Origin: Pseudomonas sp. ICMP22404
GTDB lineage: Bacteria > Pseudomonadota > Gammaproteobacteria > Pseudomonadales > Pseudomonadaceae
Length of the DNA: 64,000 bases
NCBI RefSeq assembly: GCF_006227205.1
Contig: NZ_VCNG01000012.1
Coordinates: 1 to 64,000 of the forward strand
Direction of reading: 5' to 3'
Every line of letters begins with the position of its first letter. Position 1 is the first letter of the stretch. This document shows positions 45,420 through 54,242 of this stretch, piece by piece. Made by a program: the position numbers and the translations under genes. Below the pieces are notes generated by a model, which worked only from the letters and a program-made list of their open reading frames with translations, searched no databases and was not told the origin of the DNA.

Positions 45420-45526
45420 GGGTTCGACTCCAGGCTAAGACTGCCTTTGGGGCACCTTATATCGATAAACCACGAACGGGTAAAAAAGATTTTTTCAATC
45501 GATGTATCTATAAAAGCAATAACGCC

Positions 45527-46165
45527 TCAATCGTCAGAGGTCTTGTCCTTGTATTCGCACAGGTCTTCGATCCGGCAACTGCCGCAGCGGGGCTTGCGGG
45601 CCAGACAGACGTAGCGCCCATGCAGGATCAGCCAGTGATGGGAGTCGAGAAGATACTCCTTGGGCACGAACTTCATCAGCTTCTTCTCCACCTCCACCAC
45701 GTTCTTGCCCGGCGCCAGGCCGGTTCGGTTGCTGACGCGGAAAATGTGGGTGTCCACTGCCATGGTCAACTGGCGGAATGCGGTATTGAGCACCACGTTG
45801 GCGGTCTTGCGACCTACGCCGGGAAGGGCTTCCAGCGCCTCGCGGGTCTGGGGAACGACACTGCCATGGCGCTCGATCAGCAGACGGCAGGTTTCGATCA
45901 CGTTCTTTGCCTTGCTGTTGAACAGGCCGATGGTCTTGATGTACTCGGACAGCCCCTCTACGCCCAGTGCATGGATCGCCTCCGGGGTGTTGGCCACCGG
46001 AAACAGCTTGGCCGTGGCCTTGTTGACGCCGACATCGGTGGATTGTGCCGAGAGGATCACCGCGATCAACAACTCGAACGGCGAGGAGCAGGCCAGTTCG
46101 GTTTTCGGCTCGGGGTTGTCTTCGTGAAAGCGACGAAATATTTCCAGGCGTTTTGCGGCGTTCAT
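45527..46165 (-). CDS. nth: Endonuclease III
   Basis: A 212-residue DNA glycosylase/AP lyase repairing oxidised pyrimidines. The helix-hairpin-helix LEALPGVGRKTANVVL with catalytic Lys, the catalytic Asp in MAVDTHIFRV, and the [4Fe-4S] motif C-x6-C-x2-C-x5-C near the C-terminus are present. Start MNAAKRLEIFRRF (46165) overlaps the rsxE stop; the longer frame lies in rsxE. It is the last gene of the rsx operon. Confidence 0.96.
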   Translation of the reverse strand: MNAAKRLEIFRRFHEDNPEPKTELACSSPFELLIAVILSAQSTDVGVNKATAKLFPVANTPEAIHALGVEGLSEYIKTIGLFNSKAKNVIETCRLLIERHGSVVPQTREALEALPGVGRKTANVVLNTAFRQLTMAVDTHIFRVSNRTGLAPGKNVVEVEKKLMKFVPKEYLLDSHHWLILHGRYVCLARKPRCGSCRIEDLCEYKDKTSDD

Positions 46166-46692
46166 GGGCGCGGCGTTTCCTCGAGGGTTGATTGGGTTTT
46201 GGCAGGCATCCAAGCCTGGTAGGCCGCCAGGAGCAGGCCCAGCAGCAGGAACCCTCCGGGGGCAAGCAAGGCCAATGGGGTGCCGTTGCCGATCAGTTCG
46301 CGCAGGGTGCCCAAGCCGATCATCAACAAACCGAACAGCCCCGTCAGCTTGAGATAGCCTGGCAGGCGTGGCTCGATGAAAGAACTGTCGTGTTCCAGCG
46401 CCACACAACTCAAGGCTATCCAGCCGATGTAAAGGTTCAACGACCGATACCCTTCCAGCCACCAGGCCTGGGCGGCGAGACTGGCGCAGGCGGTCAGGGT
46501 CGCGGCCAGGACGACAGAGCTCAGCAAGCGCTGATAAGCGCTCAGGCGCGGCCGCACAAGGCCCATCGCCCAGCCATGGCCGCCGCTGATCAACGTCCAC
46601 GCCACCCATAGGCCCAGCGCGTTGACCAATGAGTTGCTGGCGCCAACCAAAGGCACGAGCAGCAGGCCGCGGGTCAGTGACTGTTTATTCAT
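46162..46692 (-). CDS. rsxE: RsxE-like Rnf membrane subunit (divergent, short)
   Basis: A 176-residue membrane protein, shorter than typical RsxE (about 230). The C-terminal LRELIGNGTPLALLAPGGF matches the RsxE signature LREIIGNGT-PPGAF. The N-terminal cysteine motif LGLCP of canonical RsxE is LLLVP here (Val13), whereas Cys97 in ALSCVALE aligns with the second cysteine. The GRAEAF motif after it is lost. I chose ATG 46692 with GGAGG eight bases upstream over the TTG at 46698. It overlaps rsxG and nth. Confidence 0.8.
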   Translation of the reverse strand: MNKQSLTRGLLLVPLVGASNSLVNALGLWVAWTLISGGHGWAMGLVRPRLSAYQRLLSSVVLAATLTACASLAAQAWWLEGYRSLNLYIGWIALSCVALEHDSSFIEPRLPGYLKLTGLFGLLMIGLGTLRELIGNGTPLALLAPGGFLLLGLLLAAYQAWMPAKTQSTLEETPRP

Positions 46693-47296
46693 GGGCAACG
46701 CCTCCGGTCAATGATGCCTTGTGTTCGTCGAAATAGCGCAGCGCATCGTGTACGGCCTGGAGCACTGCCCGGGAGGTCACCGTTGCGCCGGCCAGTTGAT
46801 CGAATTGCCCTTGGTCCTTTTTCAAGGCCCAACCGCTGTCGCTGGGGGCCTCACGGGATTTGCCGTTGAAGCCTTGCAGCCAGGCGTTAGGCCAACCGGC
46901 AATGGCCGCGCCCAGGCCCGGTGTTTCGGTCTGGCGCAGGGTTTTCACCCCCAACAGACGGCCCGACGGGCCGATGGCGATCAGCAATTCGATGCTGCCT
47001 TCGTAGCCCAATGCCTGGCTGCGTAGCAGTACGGCGGCGGGCTGGCCGGTACGGGTCGCGAGGTAGCCACCCAGCAACGTGCTATGGGCCAGGGGTACCG
47101 GGTCCGTCAAAACCGGCTGTGCCAATGGCTGGTTGTCGTACAGGTCGGTGGGCAAGACCTCGAGCAGGGTTCTATTCGCGAGGGTCTGTTGCTGGTCCTC
47201 AATGCGCTCGGCGGTGCCGATTTGCATGAGGTAAGTGGCACCGAGGCCGAGTGCGGTCAACAGCGCCAGGAGGGCAACGCCGCCGGGATTTCTCAT
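46685..47296 (-). CDS. rsxG: RsxG-like flavoprotein subunit of Rnf
   Basis: A 203-residue protein with one N-terminal membrane helix (about 5-25) and a periplasmic FMN-binding domain. The covalent-flavin motif Dxx(S/T)GAT appears as DQLAGAT, with Thr172 as the expected attachment residue (Ala replaces Ser/Thr two before Gly). TETPGLGA is also a family motif. It shuttles electrons on the periplasmic side. It overlaps rsxD and rsxE. Confidence 0.85.
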   Translation of the reverse strand: MRNPGGVALLALLTALGLGATYLMQIGTAERIEDQQQTLANRTLLEVLPTDLYDNQPLAQPVLTDPVPLAHSTLLGGYLATRTGQPAAVLLRSQALGYEGSIELLIAIGPSGRLLGVKTLRQTETPGLGAAIAGWPNAWLQGFNGKSREAPSDSGWALKKDQGQFDQLAGATVTSRAVLQAVHDALRYFDEHKASLTGGVAHE

Positions 47297-48279
47297 GGCG
47301 CTTGCCGTCCTTGCCGTGCTTCGACGAAACGCTCCAGCGCCGGCACCCCGAGGTTCATCAGCAGCACCGCAAACGCCACGCCGTCCGGGTAGCTACCCCA
47401 GATGCGGATCAGGTAGACCAGCAGCCCCACTCCGACGCCGAACAGCAGGCGAGCGAGCGGCGCCTTGGGCCCCGAAACCGGTTCGGTCACGATGAAAAAC
47501 GCCCCCAGCAGGGTCGCTCCCGTCAGCAGATGAAACAGCGGTGAACCGTGGGAGTCCGAGCCGGAGCCGTTCCAGCACAACAGGCTGATGGTGAACAGGC
47601 CGGCCAGCATGCCCACCGGCGCGTGCCAGCTGAATACGCGTTGCTGCAGCAGGAACAGGCCGCCCGTCAGGAATGCCAGGTTGATCCACTCGGCCCCGCG
47701 ACCGCCGAAACGTCCGAACGCCGGATTGCTGGCGAACAACTCATCGATGGTCAGGCTCTTGTTGATACGCAAGCTGTCCAGCGCTGTCGCGCCGGCCCAG
47801 GCATCGGGAGTGGGATGAACGCCAGCCACCTGTTGCAGGCCTTCAAGCAAGCCGACGCCGTGGGGCATTGGCCATTGACTCATGTGGACGGGGAACGCCA
47901 CCAGCACCAGGGCGTAACCGAGCATGGCCGGGTTGAACGGATTGTTGCCGACGCCGCCCCACAGGTGCTTGCCGAACAACAAGGCGCAAGCGGCCGCGGT
48001 AACTGTCAGCCACCATGGACAATAGGCTGGCAAGGCGAGGGCCAGCAATGTGGCGCTGACCAGCGCGCTGCCGTCGTTCAGCTCGGGTTTGAGCGGTCGA
48101 TGCCGCAAACGCAGCACCAGTGCTTCGACCGCCAAAGCGGTGATCCCGGACAGCAGCAGGTTGAGTACCACGCCCCAGCCATAAAACCACATCAATGCCA
48201 GCGCACCGGGTAGCGTGGCCAGCAGCACGCGCATCATCGCTTGCCGTAGGCGCTCATCCGGGGCCTCAGGAAGTGGCAT
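47293..48279 (-). CDS. rsxD: RsxD-like membrane flavoprotein subunit of Rnf
   Basis: A 328-residue membrane protein of the NqrB/RnfD family with about nine helices. GGVGNNPFNPAMLGYALVL, the flavin-attachment motif DAWAGAT (Thr165) and GSYPDGVAFAVLLMNLGVP are conserved. FMN would be linked to Thr165 by ApbE. It overlaps rsxB upstream by 14 bp; canonical operons carry rsxC at this junction. Confidence 0.9.
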   Translation of the reverse strand: MPLPEAPDERLRQAMMRVLLATLPGALALMWFYGWGVVLNLLLSGITALAVEALVLRLRHRPLKPELNDGSALVSATLLALALPAYCPWWLTVTAAACALLFGKHLWGGVGNNPFNPAMLGYALVLVAFPVHMSQWPMPHGVGLLEGLQQVAGVHPTPDAWAGATALDSLRINKSLTIDELFASNPAFGRFGGRGAEWINLAFLTGGLFLLQQRVFSWHAPVGMLAGLFTISLLCWNGSGSDSHGSPLFHLLTGATLLGAFFIVTEPVSGPKAPLARLLFGVGVGLLVYLIRIWGSYPDGVAFAVLLMNLGVPALERFVEARQGRQAP

Positions 48280-49279
48280 GGGCGTCCACCTGGCGTTCGG
48301 CGTTTCTTACCGCCTGCTCCAACGCCTGTACGTCTGCGTCCGGGGCTGCCGCCGCCCGGGCTTTGCTGAGTTCGGCGCGCCGCATCGCCAGTTGGATCTT
48401 CGCCCGCTTCAGTTCGGCATCCTGCGCCGGTGCGGCAGTTGGTGCGGCCGGCGGTACGCTGCTTTCCAGCTGTGCCAGGGCCTGCTCCGCCGCTTCGTAC
48501 TGGTGTTGCAGCACAATCAATTGCGACTGCTGCTCAAAGGTCGGTGGATGACCGAAGGCTTTCAAGGATTTGTTCAGTTGTGCCCGGCTCATGGCCAGGT
48601 CGACCTTGGCCTTTTTCAGTGCGGCATCGACGCTGGCGGCTTTTTGCGCACGTACCCGTTCCAGTGCGGCCTGCACCGGATCCATTGCCTGGGGCTGGGC
48701 TGGGGTTTTGGCGGCGTGCTGGGTACGGGCCAGGCGCTCCGCCTGACGCTGCTCTTCTTCGCGACGCAAGCGCGCATTGCGTTGTTCGAAGCGCCGCCGG
48801 GCATGGTTGCGCTTGGCGGTACGTGCTTGTTGTTCCTCGGGGCTGAAGGCCAGGCCTCCGACAACCGGCAGCACGGTCGCCATCGGCAAGGGCCGCATTT
48901 CGATACAGTCGACCGGGCAGGGGGCCACGCAGAGATCGCAGCCCGTACATTCGTCGATGAGGACGGTGTGCATCAGCTTTGCTGCGCCGACAATCGCGTC
49001 CACCGGGCAGGCCTGGATGCACTTGGTGCAGCCGATGCATTCGGCCTCGCGGATGAAGGCTATTTGCGCAGGGGCCGAGCCACGGCTGGTATCCAGTTCC
49101 AGCACCGGTATTTTCAGCAGGTCGGCCAGCGCGGCGATGGTTTCGCTTGCGCCGGGCGGGCATTTGTTGATCGGCTCGCCCTCGGCGATGCCTTCGGCGT
49201 AGGGCTTGCACCCTGGATGGCCGCACTTTCCGCATTGGGTTTGCGGTAGCAGGGCGTCGATACGTTGAATCAGGTTCAT
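48266..49279 (-). CDS. rsxB: RsxB-like ferredoxin subunit with RsxC-like tail, lacking membrane anchor
   Basis: A 337-residue protein. The N-terminal iron-sulfur motif (Cys16, 19, 24, 40) begins almost at once, so the usual N-terminal membrane helix (about 30 residues) is absent. Two [4Fe-4S] motifs follow (Cys81/84/87/91 and 111/114/117/121). From about 150 on is a charged, Ala-rich, likely coiled-coil region with repeats KKAKVDLAMSRAQL and KRAKIQLAMRRAEL, resembling the C-terminal repeats of RsxC. An in-frame loss of most of rsxC would create such a fusion (inference). Confidence 0.85.
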   Translation of the reverse strand: MNLIQRIDALLPQTQCGKCGHPGCKPYAEGIAEGEPINKCPPGASETIAALADLLKIPVLELDTSRGSAPAQIAFIREAECIGCTKCIQACPVDAIVGAAKLMHTVLIDECTGCDLCVAPCPVDCIEMRPLPMATVLPVVGGLAFSPEEQQARTAKRNHARRRFEQRNARLRREEEQRQAERLARTQHAAKTPAQPQAMDPVQAALERVRAQKAASVDAALKKAKVDLAMSRAQLNKSLKAFGHPPTFEQQSQLIVLQHQYEAAEQALAQLESSVPPAAPTAAPAQDAELKRAKIQLAMRRAELSKARAAAAPDADVQALEQAVRNAERQVDAHATS

Positions 49280-49848
49280 GTTTTGACCAGCCCGCGTAAT
49301 CCAAGGAACGCCACCGCCATCAACCCGACGGCAATCAACTGAACAGGCAGGCCTCGAAAGGGCAGGGGAATATCGTTATTGAGGGTGCGTTGGCGCAAAT
49401 CTTCGAACAGACTCAACACCAGCCACAAGCCCAGCCCGGCACCCAGGCTCAAGGCGATGGCGTGGGCCAGCCCTCGATCGTCCTGGCTATTGAGCAGCGC
49501 GACGCCCAGTATGCCGGCGTTGCCAAGCAACAGCGGCCACAATCCCTCGAACGGCAGTGCCGGCAGCCAACGCGCCAGCAGGCGCAGCAATGGCCCGATC
49601 AGCAGGACGCTCAAGGGCAGCCAGGCGAACAGGCGCAGCGACGTCAGGTTTACCGAGACCAGCAGCCAGTGGTCGATCAGGTAACCCAGGGTGCCGACCA
49701 CCAGCATCAGGCATGTCGAGGCCAGGCCCAGGGCATGGACCTGCTGTCTTCCAGCGGCCTTCAGCAGCGGATCGACGCCCAGCGGCGAATGCAACACCAG
49801 GTTGTTGATCAGGGCAGTGCCGAGCAATGTGAGAAGGATATCGGACAT
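49276..49848 (-). CDS. rsxA: RsxA-like Rnf membrane subunit lacking cluster cysteines
   Basis: A 190-residue six-helix protein of the NqrE/RnfA family. NNLVLHSPLGVDPLL aligns with canonical NNFVLVKFLGLCPFMG, so the cluster cysteine is Asp26; LLGNAGILGVALLN aligns with TTNCAVLGVALLN, so the second cysteine is Ala111. The only cysteine (Cys46) is elsewhere. It is the first gene of rsxABDGE-nth. Confidence 0.87.
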   Translation of the reverse strand: MSDILLTLLGTALINNLVLHSPLGVDPLLKAAGRQQVHALGLASTCLMLVVGTLGYLIDHWLLVSVNLTSLRLFAWLPLSVLLIGPLLRLLARWLPALPFEGLWPLLLGNAGILGVALLNSQDDRGLAHAIALSLGAGLGLWLVLSLFEDLRQRTLNNDIPLPFRGLPVQLIAVGLMAVAFLGLRGLVKT

Positions 49849-49910
49849 GATGTATTAGGTGACAAAAGGACCTGTTACAAGATTAGGCATTATCCGGCAG
49901 GCCAGATATG

Positions 49911-49946
49911 AAAATCCCACAGCCGCTTGCAAAGCGTCTGTGGGAT
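49911..49946 (-). terminator. metG terminator
   Basis: On the minus strand ATCCCACAGACGCTT and AGCGGCTGTGGGAT form a long stem followed by TTTTC. It lies 21 bp past the metG stop. Confidence 0.85.
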
Positions 49947-49966
49947 CGGTGTAGCGTGCAATCGTC

Positions 49967-52012
49967 TTACTTGATCCGCTGACCCGGCTTGGCGCCGCTG
50001 TCGGGGCTCAGCAGATAGATTTCCTCACCGCCGGGGCCTGCCGCCATCACCATGCCTTCAGAGATGCCGAAGCGCATTTTGCGAGGCTTGAGGTTGGCGA
50101 TCATCATCGTCAACCGGCCTTCGAGCTTGGCCGGATCCGGGTAGGCGCTCTTGATGCCGGAGAACACGTTGCGTTGCTCGTCACCGATGTCCAGGGTCAG
50201 GCGCAGTAGTTTGTCGGCGCCCTCGACGGCCTCGGCCTTGACGATCAGTGCCACGCGCAGGTCAACGGCGGCAAATGCGTCGAACTCGATTTCCGGTGAC
50301 AGCGGGTCCTTGACCAGTTCGCCGTTGCCGGTTGCAGCGCCGGTGTCGGTCTGGCTGGCGGCCAGGTCTTCCTTGGAGGCGTCGGTCATGGCTTGCACCT
50401 TGGCGGCATCGATGCGGGTCATCAGTGGCTTGAACTCGTTCAACTGATGATTGCTCAACAGGGTCTGGTGATCGTTCCAGGTCAGCGGCGCGACGTTCAG
50501 GAACGCCTCGGCATCGGCGGCCAGCAGCGGCAGCACCGGCTTGAGGAAAATCACCAGTTGGCGGAACAGGTTGACGCCCAGTGCACAGATCGCCTGGACC
50601 TCGTCCTGCTTGCCTTCCTGTTTGTTCAGCGACCACGGTGCCTTGTCGGCGATCCAGGCATTGGCACGGTCGGCCAGGGCCATGATCTCGCGCATGGCGC
50701 GGGCAAAGTCGCGGGCCTCGTAGGCTTCGGCGATGCTTGGCGCTGCGGCCAGGAACGCGTCCGTCAGCTCCGGTGCGGCGTTACCCGCCACCAGCACACC
50801 GGCGTTGCCCTTGTGGATAAAACCGGCGCAACGGCTGGCGATGTTGACGACCTTGCCCACCAGGTCGGAGTTGACCTTCTGGACGAAGTCCTCGAGGTTC
50901 AGGTCCAGGTCGTCGACGCCACGACCAAGCTTGGCCGCGTAGTAGTAGCGCAGGTATTCCGGCGACAGGTGGTCCAGGTAGGTGCGGGCCTTGATGAACG
51001 TGCCGCGGGACTTGGACATTTTCTGACCATTGACGGTCAGGTAGCCGTGGACATTGATGCCGGTCGGCTTGCGGAAACCGGCGCCTTCGAGCATCGCGGG
51101 CCAGAACAGGGCGTGGAAGTTGACAATGTCCTTGCCGATGAAGTGATACAGCTCGGCGGTGGAGTCCTTGCCCCAGAACGCGTCGAAGTCCAGCTCCGGC
51201 GTGCGGTTGCAGAGGTTCTTGAAGCTGGCCATGTAGCCGATGGGGGCGTCCAGCCAGACGTAGAAGTACTTGCCCGGCTCGTCGGGGATCTCAAATCCGA
51301 AGTACGGCGCATCACGGGAGATGTCCCACTGCTGCAGGCCGGCGTCGAGCCATTCGGCGATCTTGTTGGCGACCGCGTCCTGCAGGGTGCCGCTGCGGGT
51401 CCAGCCCTGCAGCATCTGCTGAAAGTCCGGCAGCTTGAAGAAGAAATGCTGGGAGTCCTTGAGCACCGGCGTCGCACCGGAAATCGCCGATTTCGGATCT
51501 TTCAGGTCGGTCGGCGCGTAGGTCGCGCCGCATTTTTCGCAGTTGTCGCCGTACTGGTCCTCGGTGCCGCATTTCGGACAGGTACCCTTGATGAAGCGGT
51601 CGGCCAGGAACATTTTCTTTTCCGGGTCGAAATACTGGGTGATCGAACGGGTTGCGATGTGCCCGGCGTCACGCAGTTTCAGGTAGATCTGGCTCGACAG
51701 CTCACGGTTTTCTTCGGCGTGAGTGGAGTGGAAATTGTCGAAGTCCACCAGGAACTCGGCAAAGTCGGCGCTGTGTTCAGCCTGGACATTGGCGATCAGT
51801 TGTTCCGGGGTGATGCCTTCCTTTTCCGCGCGCAACATGATGGCCGAACCGTGGGCGTCGTCGGCGCAGACATAAATGCATTGGTTGCCGCGATGTTTCT
51901 GGAAGCGCACCCACATATCGGTCTGGATGTACTCCAGCATATGGCCGAGGTGAATCGAACCATTGGCATAGGGCAGGGCGCTGGTGACGAGAATCTTGCG
52001 TGGCTCGGACAT
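49967..52012 (-). CDS. metG: Methionyl-tRNA synthetase
   Basis: A 681-residue class I synthetase. The HIGH-type motif is HLGH in ANGSIHLGHMLEY, the KMSKS motif is intact (GQKMSKSRGTF), and the zinc knuckle CPKCGTEDQYGDNCEKCG is present. The C-terminal tRNA-binding domain (about 575-681; DLRVALIVKAEAVEGADKLL) is fused as in other pseudomonads. It is divergent from mrp. Confidence 0.97.
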   Translation of the reverse strand: MSEPRKILVTSALPYANGSIHLGHMLEYIQTDMWVRFQKHRGNQCIYVCADDAHGSAIMLRAEKEGITPEQLIANVQAEHSADFAEFLVDFDNFHSTHAEENRELSSQIYLKLRDAGHIATRSITQYFDPEKKMFLADRFIKGTCPKCGTEDQYGDNCEKCGATYAPTDLKDPKSAISGATPVLKDSQHFFFKLPDFQQMLQGWTRSGTLQDAVANKIAEWLDAGLQQWDISRDAPYFGFEIPDEPGKYFYVWLDAPIGYMASFKNLCNRTPELDFDAFWGKDSTAELYHFIGKDIVNFHALFWPAMLEGAGFRKPTGINVHGYLTVNGQKMSKSRGTFIKARTYLDHLSPEYLRYYYAAKLGRGVDDLDLNLEDFVQKVNSDLVGKVVNIASRCAGFIHKGNAGVLVAGNAAPELTDAFLAAAPSIAEAYEARDFARAMREIMALADRANAWIADKAPWSLNKQEGKQDEVQAICALGVNLFRQLVIFLKPVLPLLAADAEAFLNVAPLTWNDHQTLLSNHQLNEFKPLMTRIDAAKVQAMTDASKEDLAASQTDTGAATGNGELVKDPLSPEIEFDAFAAVDLRVALIVKAEAVEGADKLLRLTLDIGDEQRNVFSGIKSAYPDPAKLEGRLTMMIANLKPRKMRFGISEGMVMAAGPGGEEIYLLSPDSGAKPGQRIK

Positions 52013-52207
52013 GGGGCTCGGCTACTTAGATGAAACGGAGGTCGGCCACTATAAAGCGCCGGCGGCTTTTTTTCACCCTTCGGGCCGGTTTCGGGGCTGC
52101 GGAAAATATTGCGTCATGCGCGAACTATGAGCACAAAAGTATTCACATATCGGTAATCGGGTCTAGGATAGCGACCTGTTTTTCAAGTCCTGCTATCGGA
52201 GTTGCCC

Positions 52208-53302
52208 ATGAGCGCCGTCAATCGCGCAACGGTGGAAGCCGTCCTTCGCCAATACACCGACCCCTACCTGAACCAGGATCCGGTCAGCGCTGGATGTGTA
52301 CGCGCCATCGACATCCAGGGTGAGCATGTCAGTGTCCAGCTGGAAATCGGCTACGCCGCTGATCTGTTCAAGAGCGGTTGGGCGCAGATGCTGCAGATGG
52401 CAATCGAGGCCCTGGACGGTGTGACCACCGCCAAGGTCGATGTCACCAGCGTGATCGTCCCCCACAAGGCCCAGGCGCAGGTGCCGGGTTTGGCGAACGT
52501 CAAGAACGTGATCGCTGTGGCCTCGGGCAAAGGCGGTGTGGGCAAGTCCACCACCGCAGCCAACCTGGCCCTGGCCCTGGCCCGTGAAGGGGCGAAGGTC
52601 GGGATGCTCGATGCGGACATCTACGGTCCGAGCCAGGGCATCATGTTCGGCATTGCCGAAGGCACCCGGCCGCAGGTCAAGGACCAGAAGTGGTTCGTGC
52701 CGATCCAGTCCCATGGCGTGGAGGTCATGTCCATGGCCTTCCTCACCGACGACAACACGCCGATGGTCTGGCGCGGGCCGATGGTGTCCGGTGCCTTGCT
52801 GCAACTGGTGACGCAGACCGCCTGGGGCGACCTGGATTACCTGGTGATCGACATGCCGCCGGGCACCGGCGATATCCAGCTGACCCTGGCGCAGAAAGTC
52901 CCGGTGGCCGGCGCGGTCATTGTCACCACGCCCCAGGACCTGGCCCTGCTGGATGCCCGCAAGGGGGTGGAGATGTTCCGCAAGGTGAACATCCCGGTGC
53001 TGGGCGTGGTGGAAAACATGGCGGTGCACATCTGTTCGAACTGCGGGCACGCTGAACATCTGTTCGGCGAAGGCGGCGGCGAAAAACTGGCCACCCAGTA
53101 CGGCGTCGAATTGCTGGCTTCGCTGCCACTGTCGATGCTGATCCGCGAGCAGGCCGACGATGGCAAGCCGACGGTGATCGCCGAGCCGGACAGCCAGATC
53201 GCCATGGTCTACCAGGAACTGGCCCGTCATGTGGGCGCGCGGATCGTGTTGCAGGAAGCGGCTGCACCGGCGATGCCGAATATTACTGTCAGCGACGACT
53301 GA
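52208..53302 (+). CDS. mrp: Iron-sulfur carrier protein Mrp/ApbC
   Basis: A 364-residue P-loop protein that carries and transfers Fe-S clusters. It has a DUF59 domain (about 1-85), a deviant Walker A SGKGGVGKSTTAANLA, and the cluster motif CSNC (HICSNCGHAEHLFGEGGG). ATG 52208 follows GGAG by six bases and is preferred over TTG 52202. Divergent metG and mrp is a conserved Pseudomonas pairing. Confidence 0.95.
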   Translation: MSAVNRATVEAVLRQYTDPYLNQDPVSAGCVRAIDIQGEHVSVQLEIGYAADLFKSGWAQMLQMAIEALDGVTTAKVDVTSVIVPHKAQAQVPGLANVKNVIAVASGKGGVGKSTTAANLALALAREGAKVGMLDADIYGPSQGIMFGIAEGTRPQVKDQKWFVPIQSHGVEVMSMAFLTDDNTPMVWRGPMVSGALLQLVTQTAWGDLDYLVIDMPPGTGDIQLTLAQKVPVAGAVIVTTPQDLALLDARKGVEMFRKVNIPVLGVVENMAVHICSNCGHAEHLFGEGGGEKLATQYGVELLASLPLSMLIREQADDGKPTVIAEPDSQIAMVYQELARHVGARIVLQEAAAPAMPNITVSDD

Positions 53303-53320
53303 CAGGTCGGAGGCAAATCC

Positions 53321-53408
53321 TGTGGGAGCGAGCCTGCTCGCGATAGCGGAATTACATTCAACCTTGCGTTGACTGACACTCCGCCATCGCGAGCAGGCTC
53401 GCTCCCAC
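53321..53408. repeat. REPIN between mrp and the SDR gene
   Basis: TGTGGGAGCGAGCCTGCTCG from 53321 faces its inverted copy ending at 53408, between convergent genes. Confidence 0.85.
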
Positions 53409-53427
53409 ACTGGTTTTTGCGGCGGTT

Positions 53428-54186
53428 TTACATCCGCAACCCGCCATCCATCTCCAGGATCCGCCCGGTGTAATAGTCGTTCTCGAAGATATAGGCTGCT
53501 GAATGAGCGATCTCTTCGGGCCGGCCCATGCGCTTGAGTGGAATCCCGGAGGTCATTTTCTCCAGGGCCTCAGGCTTCATGCCCAGGGTCATCTCGGTTT
53601 CGATGAAGCCCGGTGCGATGCCGGCGACACGAATGCCGTAGCGCGCCAGTTCCTTGGCCCAGGTCACGGTGGCGGCTGCCACACCGGCCTTGGCGGCCGA
53701 GTAGTTGGTCTGGCCGATGTTGCCGGCCCGGGAGATCGACGAGATATTGATGATGGTGCCGCTGTTCTTCAGCTCGACCATTTTCGCCGCCACTTCACGG
53801 GTGCAGAGGAACACACCGGTGAGGTTGACGTCGATCACGGCCTGCCACTGGGCCAGGCTCATCTTGGTCATTTCGCCGTCCTTGACCTTGAGCAACAGGC
53901 CGTCGCGCAGGATCCCGGCATTGTTGATCAACCCGTGGATCGCGCCGAAATCCTCGGCAACCCGGGCGACCATGTCGCTCACCTGTTCTTCATTGGCGAC
54001 GTTGCACAGGTATGCCCGGGCTTCGACGCCCTTGGCCACGCAGGCGGCAACGGCCTGGTCGAGTTTCTCCTGGTTGAGGTCCACCAGGGCGAGCTTCGCG
54101 CCTTTGTCGGCAAAATACTCGGCCATGGAGCGGCCCAGACCCTGGCAACCGCCGGTGATAATGATTACTTTGTCAGTGAGTTGCAT
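53428..54186 (-). CDS. Short-chain dehydrogenase (FabG-like)
   Basis: A 252-residue classical SDR with TGGCQGLGRSMAEYFADKG at the N-terminus (dinucleotide site), NNAGILRDGLL, and the catalytic Ser-Tyr-Lys set (NISSISRAGNIGQTNYSAAKAG). The C-terminus RILEMDGGLRM is typical. It reduces a keto or oxidises a hydroxy substrate that cannot be named here. It is not within a fatty-acid operon, so it is not the main FabG. Confidence 0.9.
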   Translation of the reverse strand: MQLTDKVIIITGGCQGLGRSMAEYFADKGAKLALVDLNQEKLDQAVAACVAKGVEARAYLCNVANEEQVSDMVARVAEDFGAIHGLINNAGILRDGLLLKVKDGEMTKMSLAQWQAVIDVNLTGVFLCTREVAAKMVELKNSGTIINISSISRAGNIGQTNYSAAKAGVAAATVTWAKELARYGIRVAGIAPGFIETEMTLGMKPEALEKMTSGIPLKRMGRPEEIAHSAAYIFENDYYTGRILEMDGGLRM

Positions 54187-54242
54187 GCGTATATCCAGGT
54201 GTCTGAGCGTTTTTAGACGAATTTTATCAAGGGAGTCATAAA

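Noticed and set aside
49276..49848. Considering RsxA as an unrelated membrane protein because its cluster cysteines are missing
   Set aside because: The NNLVL, LGVALLN and PFRGLPVQLIAVGLMAVAFLGL segments align with RsxA over the whole length, and the operon context agrees.
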